Of a stretch of 33,489 nucleotides of DNA, positions 7,307 to 17,560 are shown piece after piece. The DNA is taken from assembly GCF_001707825.1 (NCBI RefSeq), contig NZ_LYBM01000055.1:1-33489 (forward strand), in the 5' to 3' direction. The position numbers were made by a program, and so were the translations under genes. The stretch's first letter is position 1, and every line of letters begins with the position of its first letter. The stretch comes from Veronia pacifica (GTDB lineage: Bacteria; Pseudomonadota; Gammaproteobacteria; Enterobacterales; Vibrionaceae). The notes beneath the pieces are model-generated. The model was not told the origin of the DNA. It saw only the letters and a program-made list of their open reading frames with translations, and did not search any database.

Positions 7307-9601
7307 ATGAAACTTTCAGCTTTATCATCAGCGCTATTGGTTGCGCTTTCTTTCTCTGGCTCCGCCTACGCAGAAGTGCAGGTTGATCGACTGGAGAACG
7401 TTCGTGATTTAATGACTTTCAATCCACTAAGTGACCAAGAGAAAGTCGAACTTTTTGATCAGGCGTCATTATTAATAAATGATATCTATGTCAATAAAGA
7501 GCAAAAGAATAACTATTACGGGGTAAGCCCAACGTATGCTGGTCATGTTGACCCAGACGAAGCAATGGCAAAAATTAAAGCCAAGCTTGCAGATCTGAGC
7601 ACTGAGGAGTTTTATAAAGAACTTCACCTTACTTTTGCCAGCCAGCGTGATTTGCATTTAACTTATGTTTTCCCATTCCCATATCGTGCTTTCACATCGT
7701 TCTTACCGCTAACCATGACACGTATGGAAGGTAACGAAGTTCGAATCAGCACCTTGAGTGACCAGTATCTGACTGGTGATTACCTCAACGGTCAGCTAGC
7801 TCCTTCTGTTGGTGATGTACTGGTCGCATATAACGGCAAAACAGTAGAACAGATTCTTAAAGAGAAGCAAACAGTAGCACAAGGCTCTAATAACTATGGC
7901 GGTTTTGTTCGTGCATTGAGTCTTCTTACCCGTGCGCCTCAGAGTACCAAGCTTGCGCCAGAGCAAAACGAAGCAGTATTGACTTTAAAACGGGAAGCAA
8001 CGGGCGAAACCTATGATGTTACTTTGCCTTGGTTGGTCACCTGGGACGATGCTGCACTCGCAGCAGCGCCACAAAATGCTGTTGCTGATATCCCGACAGT
8101 CGCGGATCTCGCCATTGCCAAAGACTCCTACCAAGAAAAAGTAAACAAGCTCAATAAGCAGTTTGGCATGCAGCAAGCCAGCTACTTTGATCTTAATCCT
8201 ACAGGTGAGCCCATCCTAAACTGGGCAATCATTCCTAAAGACGGTAAGAAAGTAGGCTATATGAAGCTGGACAGCTTTGTACCAGTCAACGGCCCGGAAA
8301 AAATGATTGGCGAGCTGATCAACCTGATTCATTACAAGATGGCGGATACTGATAGCCTGATCATTGATGTTCGTGATAACCCGGGTGGTTATATTCTTAT
8401 TGCCGACATCATGTCTCAGATGTTTATTCCGGGTAAAGCAGAAGTCGGTGATTTTAAAATCGTTAACTCTGACGTGAATAAGCCTATTGTTGATTTTCTG
8501 GCGCAATACGACCTGAACGTTGACATGTCTAATGGCGGCAAATACTCGAACCTGTTCCAGTTTACGTCAGATGAAGTGGCAAACAGCATCGGTCAACTTT
8601 ATTACAACCCAGTTGCTGTTCTGAGTAATGCGAAAAGCTATTCAGCCGGTGATATGTTCACCTGCGCAATGCAAGACAATGGCGCAGCCGTTGTTTATGG
8701 CGAAGACCCACAAACAGGCGCTGGTGGCGCGAATGTATTCAGACATGACTTCTTGTCTTCCGTGATCGGCGGTGATTTCAAACCTCTGCCAGATAGCAGT
8801 AATATCACGGTGTCATGGGGTCAGGCGCTTCGTGAAAAATATTACAAAAATAACCTAATTGAAGATTACGGCTGTACAGCATCTGTTGATGTAAGTCTTG
8901 AGCCTATGGATCTGAAAACAGGTAACAAAGGTCAGTTTGATAAAATCATGACAGACCTGCTGAGTAAGCCTGCACCTCGTTCTTACTACAAGATCAACGG
9001 TAACAACGACCGCGTGCTACCAATGCCTAAACAAGCGCCGTCACTGAGCCTTCAAGTGAAAAATGTTGAGCACGTGGCGCTTTATGTAAATGGTCAGCTT
9101 TTCAATAAGAAGTCTGTTTACGCTTACGGTCCGGAAAAAACGGTGGTATTGCCTCTGGTTGACGGCATGCAGTCTGGCGACACCTACGAGCTTACTGTTG
9201 TTGGTCTGGACGGTGGTAATCAACCGCTTTGGAATACCAAACGTATCGTGGTAACGCAGGGAAGTGTGTATGAGAACAACACAAGCTACCCAATCCCAGA
9301 TGCAAACTCTGGTGGTGTGACAAGTACTATTGATGTCACTGAGTCTGGTACTCCAGGTAAAGTAAAAGTATCGGTTGATATTTCACACACATATATTGCT
9401 GATCTACGTGTTACTCTGACCAGCCCTGCAGGCACTGAATTTGTTATTCATAATAACGATGGCGGTGCAGGCGACGATATCGTGAAAACAGTAGAATTTG
9501 ATACTGGCAGCGAAGATGTTGCTGGTGTTTGGTCTCTGAAGGCTGTTGACCGTATTGGCTTCGACACGGGCACAATCAACAGTTGGAAACTAGCGCTATA
9601 A
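7307..9601 (+). CDS. Secreted S41 family serine peptidase with C-terminal P/Homo B domain
   Basis: The 764-residue precursor starts with a Sec signal peptide (1-22, cleavage after SAYA). An N-terminal helical region (about 25-115) precedes a region with a PDZ-like GDVLVAYNGKTVEQIL, then the S41 core with KKVGYMKLDSFVP (about 315) and SLIIDVRDNPGGY (about 350-362). The probable nucleophile is Ser446 in NAKSYSAGDMF. A beta-rich linker precedes a P/Homo B domain at 654-764 ([15 protein letters not shown] ... DRIGFDTG), a module usually found in proprotein convertases and secreted bacterial proteases. The protein is probably exported and degrades external or periplasmic polypeptides. The P domain is about 63% identical to that of the M4 protease encoded 3 kb downstream. 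Confidence 0.9.
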   Translation: MKLSALSSALLVALSFSGSAYAEVQVDRLENVRDLMTFNPLSDQEKVELFDQASLLINDIYVNKEQKNNYYGVSPTYAGHVDPDEAMAKIKAKLADLSTEEFYKELHLTFASQRDLHLTYVFPFPYRAFTSFLPLTMTRMEGNEVRISTLSDQYLTGDYLNGQLAPSVGDVLVAYNGKTVEQILKEKQTVAQGSNNYGGFVRALSLLTRAPQSTKLAPEQNEAVLTLKREATGETYDVTLPWLVTWDDAALAAAPQNAVADIPTVADLAIAKDSYQEKVNKLNKQFGMQQASYFDLNPTGEPILNWAIIPKDGKKVGYMKLDSFVPVNGPEKMIGELINLIHYKMADTDSLIIDVRDNPGGYILIADIMSQMFIPGKAEVGDFKIVNSDVNKPIVDFLAQYDLNVDMSNGGKYSNLFQFTSDEVANSIGQLYYNPVAVLSNAKSYSAGDMFTCAMQDNGAAVVYGEDPQTGAGGANVFRHDFLSSVIGGDFKPLPDSSNITVSWGQALREKYYKNNLIEDYGCTASVDVSLEPMDLKTGNKGQFDKIMTDLLSKPAPRSYYKINGNNDRVLPMPKQAPSLSLQVKNVEHVALYVNGQLFNKKSVYAYGPEKTVVLPLVDGMQSGDTYELTVVGLDGGNQPLWNTKRIVVTQGSVYENNTSYPIPDANSGGVTSTIDVTESGTPGKVKVSVDISHTYIADLRVTLTSPAGTEFVIHNNDGGAGDDIVKTVEFDTGSEDVAGVWSLKAVDRIGFDTGTINSWKLAL

Positions 9602-9622
9602 GCCTTTTTATATAAGTATTAC

Positions 9623-9649
9623 AAGCCCGGATGTATACCGGGCTTTTTT
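9623..9649 (+). terminator. Rho-independent terminator of the S41 protease gene
   Basis: AAGCCCGG (9623-9630) pairs with CCGGGCTT (9638-9645) around a 7-nt loop, followed by a run of T. The same 8-bp stem recurs after the M4 protease gene. Confidence 0.9.
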
Positions 9650-9918
9650 CATTTTCTCTGTTTGATAAAACAACATTCCTTTTCAATATAAAGTGTTTTC
9701 TTCACTGAGTGAAAATCTGTCTCTCACTCTCTTTTCTTCCTAACTGTCGTCGGCAATCAATTTCGCGCACATCAGATAAGCTAGGTTTGTTCTCCTTCAC
9801 GGCAACGCTGAGATTGGCTCAGGGTAAGTTTATTAACGTTATTTTGGTAATTTCATAGAAAGATAAAAAGCAGGCATAATCATATCCCCGCTTTTAATAA
9901 AAGTGCTGTTCAGTGTTT
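9650..9918. other. Convergent intergenic region with candidate terminator for the heme-binding-like gene
   Basis: At 9864-9895 AAAAGC pairs with GCTTTT, extended by GG/CC across a mismatch. On the minus strand this is followed by TTTATC and starts about 24 bases after the stop of the GlcG-like gene, so it may terminate that gene. Nothing else was recognised here. Confidence 0.45.
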
Positions 9919-10680
9919 CTATTGTTTTTTTGAAATCTTATGGGAAGTAGGAAGCGCACGAGCAATATCTACTTCGCTATTCCCGCAGAGCGGATGTGAA
10001 AAACCATGAGTGGCATCATAGATGATATTGTCATCATTTGTGGCAGAAACACCACTTGGAACGAAGTCTAAGTTCAATACATCGCGCGCTTTCCAAGCGA
10101 TGTTGTGATCGGCACACGAGGTATCCCCGCTCACGCCAAGTGCACCAATGATTTCGCCTTCGCTATTATAGAGACCAAGTCCCCCACCAAAGACATTGAC
10201 GCCGCCAATGCGTTTGCCGTTGAGAGGATCTTTTGAGGTACCGAAGTCTTTGGCTTTTCCTTGATAGGCAACGTTTGTGTCTACTGGATTGCTAAACTGA
10301 AGCCCGAATAAGCTGCCTCCCGGCTGGGTTGCTTTCCAGAGGTTTGCTGTTGAAAGTGCCAGTCCGGAAAGGCTAAAAGCATTCGCAGTATTTGCTTTTT
10401 GTGCAGAAATAACTCGGCTTCCAGGCCACTGGTCATCAAATGAAGCCCCTGTCTTTGTCACTTGGCAGACAGTTCCATCTCGGGCTACCACACTGGCCCA
10501 CATATTGAGTTCAAGGCCACCATTTTTACTGTCGCTTGTTGTCGCTACAACTTGTTTCAGAGCTTGAGTGAGTGCTTCGTGAGTTGGAAGCTGAGAACAA
10601 GATGTATTGTCAGCAGATACGCTGAATGCACTTACAAATAGTCCGATGCTGAGTACTGGTTGTACATATTGAAGTTTCAA
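9919..10680 (-). CDS. Periplasmic GlcG/HbpS-type heme-binding-like protein, TTG start
   Basis: A TTG start at 10680 is chosen because GGAGGG followed by AAAAAC sits directly before it. The resulting 253-residue protein then opens with a clean signal peptide (KLQYVQPVLSIGLFVSAFSVSA). An ATG 18 bases upstream would put the GGAGGG inside the coding region. The body has features of the GlcG/HbpS family: an Ala-rich helix with SAQKANTANAF, RIGGVNVFGGGLGLYN and IGALGVSGDTSCADH. In HbpS-type proteins this fold binds heme, and some members act in glycolate or redox metabolism. Paired cysteines (for example in SGDTSCADHN and HPLCGN) fit a periplasmic location. The exact ligand is not shown. Confidence 0.8.
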   Translation of the reverse strand: MKLQYVQPVLSIGLFVSAFSVSADNTSCSQLPTHEALTQALKQVVATTSDSKNGGLELNMWASVVARDGTVCQVTKTGASFDDQWPGSRVISAQKANTANAFSLSGLALSTANLWKATQPGGSLFGLQFSNPVDTNVAYQGKAKDFGTSKDPLNGKRIGGVNVFGGGLGLYNSEGEIIGALGVSGDTSCADHNIAWKARDVLNLDFVPSGVSATNDDNIIYDATHGFSHPLCGNSEVDIARALPTSHKISKKQ

Positions 10681-10698
10681 GTTTTTCCCTCCCTGCAT
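10681..10698 (-). promoter_or_regulatory. Strong ribosome binding site fixing a TTG start
   Basis: On the minus strand the sequence reads CAGGGAGGGAAAAAC followed immediately by TTG. GGAGGG is about six bases from the TTG, the usual Shine-Dalgarno spacing, and nothing comparable precedes the in-frame ATG at 10698. Confidence 0.7.
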
Positions 10699-10912
10699 TA
10701 ATAACTTATCTATCAATAAGAAAAGGCTAACTGACGAGAGTTACGCTTGTAAATGTAATAAACGGCAATTGACTATTACTCAGTGGTAATAATCTCGCTG
10801 TGTTGTTTTACTGGATTTTAGTTGTTCGGGTCATGAGGAAAGAGCTTCGGGTATTGCGCAGATTTGGATAGAATAAAATTTGCAAGGTTAACTCGAACGC
10901 CATCGCCTCTTG

Positions 10913-11335
10913 CTATGTACGTGTTTGAAACACACGCTGAGTCTTATTACTTCTAAACCCGATCCTTTCGTAAAACTTGTGTGCATCGAGCCTCTTTTCA
11001 TTACAACGTACTCTTAATTTACCCAAATTGTTATCTTTAGCATAATCAACCAAGGCACGACCCACACCATGACCACGGGCATCCGGAGATACGACTAAAC
11101 CAGCAATTTCAAAAAAATCTTCTGATGCAAGACGCCTAGCATGGAAGAGGTGCAGCCAGCCAATAATGACATCATTATGCTCTGCGACGAATACTTGGTC
11201 TTGGTTGGAATGGAGTAATTCTTTAAGCTTCACACTGGATTCAGCTGAGGATAACCAAGAATAACCAAGATATTTCGATACCTTATTTATACCAATGGCA
11301 TCCGACTCTAATGCAAATCTAATGGTGTATTCCAT
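10913..11335 (-). CDS. GNAT family N-acetyltransferase
   Basis: This 140-residue single-domain protein has the GNAT core: IRFALESDAIGINKVSKYL at the N-terminus, then FEIAGLVVSPDARGHGVGRA with the R-G-H-G-V-G acetyl-CoA loop, and AHKFYERIGF near the end. The acceptor is unknown. Its ATG lies one base after the stop codon of the upstream DinB gene, with AAGAAGGAT as ribosome binding site inside the end of that gene. The two are therefore almost certainly one transcript with coupled translation. Confidence 0.88.
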   Translation of the reverse strand: MEYTIRFALESDAIGINKVSKYLGYSWLSSAESSVKLKELLHSNQDQVFVAEHNDVIIGWLHLFHARRLASEDFFEIAGLVVSPDARGHGVGRALVDYAKDNNLGKLRVRCNEKRLDAHKFYERIGFRSNKTQRVFQTRT

Positions 11336-11336
11336 T

Positions 11337-11882
11337 CTATCCTTCTTTGTTGTGCTTTTTGGTGCGAATCACAGCGAGTAAATCTGTGCAGTACGAATTG
11401 TCGCCACACTGACTTAACAGTGTCGTGATTTGACCTCTATGGTTAGTTTGATGATTGAAAAAGTGTAATAAGACTGAGCAGAATGATTCACGAAACTCGT
11501 TGCCTGAGGAGTTCTTATAAACCACTTCATTTACAAACTCTCTGTCGGCAATTGAGTTGACCCAGTTAATTATTACAGAATCAAGCGCAGCCCTATTCGA
11601 GCTTAATTCTGTCAAAGTTTCAAAACAATGAGTGTTATTAGTCGCCGGATTGGGGAAACCATACAGGCTCTCAGCTAAATAGAAGGAGCTCTTTACAGCG
11701 GTAAAACGATGTAGCCACATTAAATCACATGTAAATATATGGCTAGCAGTATGAAAAGCCGAACCCCAAAATGTACCTCTATCCTCATAAATAGCAGGCT
11801 CACCCATTTTACTAATATTTGAGAAAAGCGACTCGTTCATCCATTTATTGTACTCAGACATCAAGACAAATTGTTCTTTCAT
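11337..11882 (-). CDS. DinB family protein (putative metal-dependent hydrolase/transferase)
   Basis: The 181-residue protein matches the DinB/YfiT four-helix-bundle family. It opens with a helix around EYNKWMNESLF and has the conserved His of FHTASHIFTCDLMWLHRF. The closing pair is in HFFNHQTNHRGQITTLL, where HxxxH supplies the last two ligands of the His3 metal site. Members bind Ni or Zn, and some use thiol cofactors such as bacillithiol or mycothiol; many are uncharacterised. The name comes from B. subtilis dinB, but no LexA box is visible here. It is the first gene of a pair with the GNAT gene. Confidence 0.85.
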   Translation of the reverse strand: MKEQFVLMSEYNKWMNESLFSNISKMGEPAIYEDRGTFWGSAFHTASHIFTCDLMWLHRFTAVKSSFYLAESLYGFPNPATNNTHCFETLTELSSNRAALDSVIINWVNSIADREFVNEVVYKNSSGNEFRESFCSVLLHFFNHQTNHRGQITTLLSQCGDNSYCTDLLAVIRTKKHNKEG

Positions 11883-12043
11883 TGTTCAACTTCCGAACTA
11901 AATATAGGGCTAATAAATCCCAACATGTCCAATATAATTCCTGTGATTTGTCCAATATAATTCACGAGCAAAATATGCGATCGTCTGCACGCCTCAAGTC
12001 CTCTCGCGTGTAATGAATTGTCCAAAATCCCAAGTGGTAAAAA
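11883..12043. repeat. Two direct copies of a 15-bp repeat beside an IS remnant
   Basis: TGTCCAATATAATTC occurs at 11926-11940 and again at 11949-11963, separated by 8 bases (23-bp period). The repeats lie between the DinB start and the transposase remnant. They could be regulatory or a scar of insertion; no third copy was noticed. Confidence 0.6.
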
Positions 12044-12337
12044 TCATAAAAATGGGAAATACGACATATATTGGATAAATTGACTGGCATGGATATCTGC
12101 CGCTCTCCACCGATCATGGTGGAAGCTCATATTAAGTTGTACAAAGCAGAACAGTATTGCCGTCTTAAACCGCTCCTTATTTCTGAGACCCTTCGCGCGC
12201 AACTTCATGTTGTGAATTTTGGCATTGATGTCCTCTGCCAAGCCATTTGATACTTTCAGACGCATCGCATTGAGTATCGCTGGAAAGTGTTCTTTCACTG
12301 CCATAACGGCGACTAGTAGCGGTTTGATATCAATCAA
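12044..12337 (-). pseudogene. ISL3-type transposase C-terminal remnant
   Basis: About 97 codons on the minus strand resemble the C-terminal end of ISL3-family transposases. Key pieces are EHFPAILNAMRLKVSNGLAE, which carries the family's final acidic-residue region, then DINAKIHNMKLRAKGLRN and ERFKTAILFCF. Intact transposases of this family are about 400 residues, so three quarters of the gene is missing. The frame has no convincing start codon and the upstream sequence is non-coding. No terminal inverted repeats of an intact element were found on either side. The fragment sits directly upstream of the M4 protease gene and suggests past rearrangement there. Confidence 0.75.
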
Positions 12338-14646
<2,309 letters not shown>

Positions 14647-14680
14647 TCTTGACGTTCATTTAGCTTTATTTTCATTAGTT

Positions 14681-14703
14681 AAGCCCGGTTACTCCGGGCT
14701 TTT
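14681..14703 (+). terminator. Rho-independent terminator of the M4 protease gene
   Basis: AAGCCCGG (14681-14688) pairs with CCGGGCTT (14694-14701) around a 5-nt loop, followed by TT. The stem is identical to that after the S41 protease gene. Confidence 0.85.
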
Positions 14704-14735
14704 ATCACTGGATGAGTCACAATGATGGATCGCTT

Positions 14736-15062
14736 TCAATCCATGAGTGTCTGAGGCGATAGCAAACGCACTCTAACTTCATTTTCATAAATGTGCTCAA
14801 ACACTTTTGGCCTCATTGTCTCTTTCCACCACTCGTTATACGTGCGGGCATAGACTTCCTCTCTGTGTTCCATGCTTTGGAATTCTCGAAGCCATATAAA
14901 CCACTGCTCTCCCTGCTCATCCTCGTGGGTAAATGTGTTCAGTACCTTCATGCCCTTTGATATTTGGTACGGTAAAATCTGACTTTCCATCCATACGAGC
15001 CACTTTTTCATCATCCCTGGACGAAGTTTATATTCTCTCAGTTCCACAATTGCCAACGTCAC
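14736..15062 (-). CDS. NIPSNAP family protein
   Basis: The 108-residue protein is a single NIPSNAP-like ferredoxin-fold domain. It opens with the characteristic IVELREYKLRPG, continues with a helix and the strand VLNTFTHEDEQGEQWFIWLREF, and has the MEHREEVYARTYNEWWKE helix. Bacterial members are small cytosolic proteins, often dimeric and mostly uncharacterised. The first codon is GTG at 15062, with AGGGG two to three bases upstream; a TTG two codons later has better spacing, so the start is uncertain by two residues. It is divergent from the GntR-type regulator, which could control it. Confidence 0.8.
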   Translation of the reverse strand: MTLAIVELREYKLRPGMMKKWLVWMESQILPYQISKGMKVLNTFTHEDEQGEQWFIWLREFQSMEHREEVYARTYNEWWKETMRPKVFEHIYENEVRVRLLSPQTLMD

Positions 15063-15333
15063 TACCCCTACAAATTACGATTTTATTCTGTGCAAGCATA
15101 AGAGCTTATCTGTTCTTTTAAAACGAAAAATACACGCAAAATTGCATATGAGTGAAAAGTGACCCGGCGTAAGGTTGTCGTTAATAACCATATATAATGT
15201 CACGTCAAAGAGACTATCCTTTAACCAATCGAGGAACATATTGACGAAAAAGAACATTGTTTGTTACACCAGTAAGACTGGAGCATACCAATAGAACTAA
15301 AACACTTATAGAGCAATCGACTCGGACAACATT

Positions 15334-16068
15334 ATGCAATCCATTTTGTTTAAACAAGAAAATGACGATACAAAAAAAAGAAGCGTCTCTGATGATATAT
15401 ATACAGCGATTCTTCAGGCAATTTTCGAGAGAAAACTCGCTCCTGGCGTCCGTTTAAAAGAGGAAGAGCTATGTGAGGTATTTGACACTGGCAGAGCGAC
15501 CATAAGAACTGTTTTGCAAAAGCTCGCGATGAATAAGTTGGTCAACATAGTGCCAAACAGCGGGGCCTTTATTGCTGAACCGTCAAAAGAGGAAGCGAAA
15601 GAAGTTTTCGAAGCCCGGCGTTTAATTGAAAGAACCATAACACAAGAATTAGCAACTGACTTTGATCAAGAAAAAGAAAGAGTCCTGACTAGACATGTTA
15701 ACAAGGAAAAGGCAGCTGAAAGGAAAGGACAAACTCACCTAAGTATCAGATTATCAGGTGAGTTTCACTTGTTACTCGGTGAATTATCGGGAAAAAAAGT
15801 CCTGACTGATATACTCCGAGAAATAATCTTTCGAACCTCATTAATCATCACCCTGTATCGCAAGCGCAGCCAATCACAACGTACATTGGGCCTTCAATGC
15901 CATCACGAACAACTCATACAATTGATGAAGTCAGGCGAAAGTGAAAAAGCGATTAAAATGATGGACGACCATCTGCTTGAAATTGAGTCACAGCTTGAAC
16001 TCGAAAATATTGATGAAGAGGACGTCGACCTCAAATCGATTTTTTCAGGTCTAAAACGAGACCATTAA
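15334..16068 (+). CDS. GntR family transcriptional regulator with FCD domain
   Basis: The 244-residue protein has an N-terminal winged helix (about 18-85, with LKEEELCEVFDTGRATIRTV as recognition region and NIVPNSGAFIAEPS as wing). A helical FCD ligand-binding domain (about 90-230) follows. It retains histidines that bind metal in FCD proteins: GEFHLLL, CHHEQL and DDHLLEIE. Such regulators usually repress catabolic or transport genes and release DNA on binding a small organic acid. The effector is unknown. The nearest possible target is the divergent NIPSNAP gene. The ATG at 15334 has only a weak GGAC upstream. Confidence 0.88.
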   Translation: MQSILFKQENDDTKKRSVSDDIYTAILQAIFERKLAPGVRLKEEELCEVFDTGRATIRTVLQKLAMNKLVNIVPNSGAFIAEPSKEEAKEVFEARRLIERTITQELATDFDQEKERVLTRHVNKEKAAERKGQTHLSIRLSGEFHLLLGELSGKKVLTDILREIIFRTSLIITLYRKRSQSQRTLGLQCHHEQLIQLMKSGESEKAIKMMDDHLLEIESQLELENIDEEDVDLKSIFSGLKRDH

Positions 16069-16195
16069 TCGCCCGGGCTGTTTACATACCTATGAGGATC
16101 ATAAGTTCTATTACGATTTGACTGGAACGTTTTCGATCCTAGTGCCCGGGTCTTGTCTAGATGACCCACCTTGAAAAGTCACCATAGATTGTTGT

Positions 16196-16218
16196 AAAAA
16201 AGGGGCGAGTGCTGCCCC
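16196..16218 (-). terminator. Rho-independent terminator facing left with no upstream protein gene
   Basis: On the minus strand GGGGC-AGCACTC-GCCCC (16202-16218) is followed by TTTTTT. It is a textbook terminator, but no protein gene lies upstream on that strand, which points to an untranslated transcript. Confidence 0.75.
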
Positions 16219-16414
16219 AACCACTACCAGACACCGCCATCAGGGGGGTCGAGGAAGTAAAATCTTTTCAATTACCTAATCGGTCTGACATCCTACAAAC
16301 GCCTATCACCGTGTTTTCCGCTGCTCCCAACAAGTAAGCCTACGAACGCTATGCGTTTCGTCGGGTACACAGTTATTGACCGCGAGGTCATGTTTGTTCC
16401 ACAGCTTTTCTTTG
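16196..16414 (-). ncRNA. Candidate small RNA, about 220 nt
   Basis: A sigma-70-like promoter on the minus strand (TTGACA at 16443-16448, 16-bp spacer, TATATC at 16421-16426) predicts a start near 16414. The terminator at 16196-16218 ends the transcript. The interval has no convincing open frame but carries hairpins: TGACC-TCGC-GGTCA, a bulged CGAAACGC-ATA-GCGTTCG, and a long-range CAGAC/GTCTG pairing near the 3' end. I do not recognise it as 6S, GcvB, Spot 42, RyhB, CsrB, Qrr or tmRNA. The promoter overlaps a partial Fur-like dyad (12 of 19 matches at 16423-16441), too weak to be a claim. The RNA is inferred from promoter, terminator and structure only. Confidence 0.55.
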
Positions 16415-16420
16415 GCACTG

Positions 16421-16448
16421 GATATACGATAAATAGGCTTATTGTCAA
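16421..16448 (-). promoter_or_regulatory. Candidate sigma-70 promoter for the small RNA
   Basis: A consensus TTGACA -35 hexamer and a TATATC -10 hexamer are separated by 16 bp on the minus strand. No protein gene begins within the next 200 bases on that strand. Confidence 0.55.
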
Positions 16449-17163
16449 CAAAGAATGAATGAATTGTACACATAAGCGTCAAAAAGATTTAACGCATAAG
16501 TAAGACATTCATGTAATTAATATAAAGCACTGATACAGCAGTGGGATAGAAAACAAATTTAGCTTTCCTCTCTTGTCATCAAACAGATGGACCAACCGAA
16601 GTGATGGAGTTTTATGACTAGATAAATCAACTAATCATTGTTGACAATATATATGAGTATTGAAGACATGGTATGAGTTCAAGCGCGGCAGATATTTACA
16701 TCTTGCATGTTCGGGAGCGCCACAAAAAACAGCGACTGTAGTCTTTTAAGCACGCATTTCGACTAAACGACTCATGCAACATCACATACACACTCAGCAA
16801 GTATCTATTTGTAGAGCGGTTATTTAGACACCAATCTTGTTTTGAAACTAAATAGAGTTAAAAGTCTATTTAAGTAGTCGTAAGCGTTTTTTACTTATAA
16901 ATTTATCCCAAAATCTTCTCATAGCTCACTTAACGAATGAAAACAAAAGTAATAAATTTCGAATAATTCATGTTACATCATATTTATTTAACTTTCATAT
17001 TGTTTCAACAACTGGTTTAGATAATCTCTACTTAACTTTTAACAAAAAAGTCAATAACGTATTTATATTTAATGAATATTTATATTTAAAATAAAACAAC
17101 CCATACCAGATATGTCAAAAAAATATCTTATTTAATTAAAATTCACAAGTAAATGAGGAAATA
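16449..17163. other. Gene-poor AT-rich stretch
   Basis: About 700 bases in which no protein or RNA gene could be supported on either strand. Composition becomes more AT-rich toward the small gene at 17164, whose ribosome binding site (GAGGA, six bases before the ATG) is the only clear signal. Confidence 0.5.
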
Positions 17164-17418
17164 ATGGCTATTACAGTCAGAGGGCTGGAAGCACATCAAA
17201 AAATGACGAAAAGACTAAAATATCTAACGAAAAAGTCAACGTTATCAGGTGCTTTAATTGAAGGAGGATATGCTGCAATACGTTACCACGATTTATACAT
17301 CGAAGAACAATCTCGGGCAGAATCCCTTGAAACAGAGTTAAAAAGATTAAAGGGTACGGTAGATACGCTTATATCTTCACTTCAGATATTACAAGAATAT
17401 AATCACGGCGAGAGTTAA
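17164..17418 (+). CDS. Small protein, possible ribbon-helix-helix plus coiled coil
   Basis: The 84-residue product is not one I recognise. Residues 2-7 (AITVRG) could form a beta strand, followed by helices around AHQKMTKRLKYLTK and TLSGALIEGGYAAIRYHDLY, a pattern compatible with a ribbon-helix-helix DNA-binding fold. Residues 47-78 (EQSRAESLETELKRLKGTVD and on) show heptad-like leucines typical of a coiled coil. A DNA-binding dimer or a small partner protein are both possible. The ribosome binding site is good. A strong hairpin follows six bases after the stop, then a DUF2726 gene in the same direction. Confidence 0.6.
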   Translation: MAITVRGLEAHQKMTKRLKYLTKKSTLSGALIEGGYAAIRYHDLYIEEQSRAESLETELKRLKGTVDTLISSLQILQEYNHGES

Positions 17419-17423
17419 ATATA

Positions 17424-17458
17424 TTGAGGTAGCAGGTCTTATTGACCTGTTATCTCAA
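17424..17458. repeat. Strong 15-bp hairpin between two accessory genes
   Basis: TTGAGGTAGCAGGTC (17424-17438) pairs with GACCTGTTATCTCAA (17444-17458) across a 5-nt loop, with two G-T wobbles. No T tract follows on the plus strand. It could stabilise the 3' end of the upstream mRNA, attenuate the downstream gene or be a protein-binding site. Confidence 0.65.
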
Positions 17459-17560
17459 ATAAGCAGAGTTGTCTTTCATTATTTTTATTTGAGAAAGTAT
17501 GATGTAGTGTTTTTTAAAATATCATTAATATGAGATGACTCGAAGTATGGTAATTTAATT

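Noticed and set aside
16196-16448. Identification of the candidate small RNA as RyhB, 6S RNA, Spot 42 or GcvB
   Set aside because: The length and a weak Fur-like dyad suggested RyhB, but its conserved pairing core is missing; the hallmark sequences of the other RNAs are also absent.
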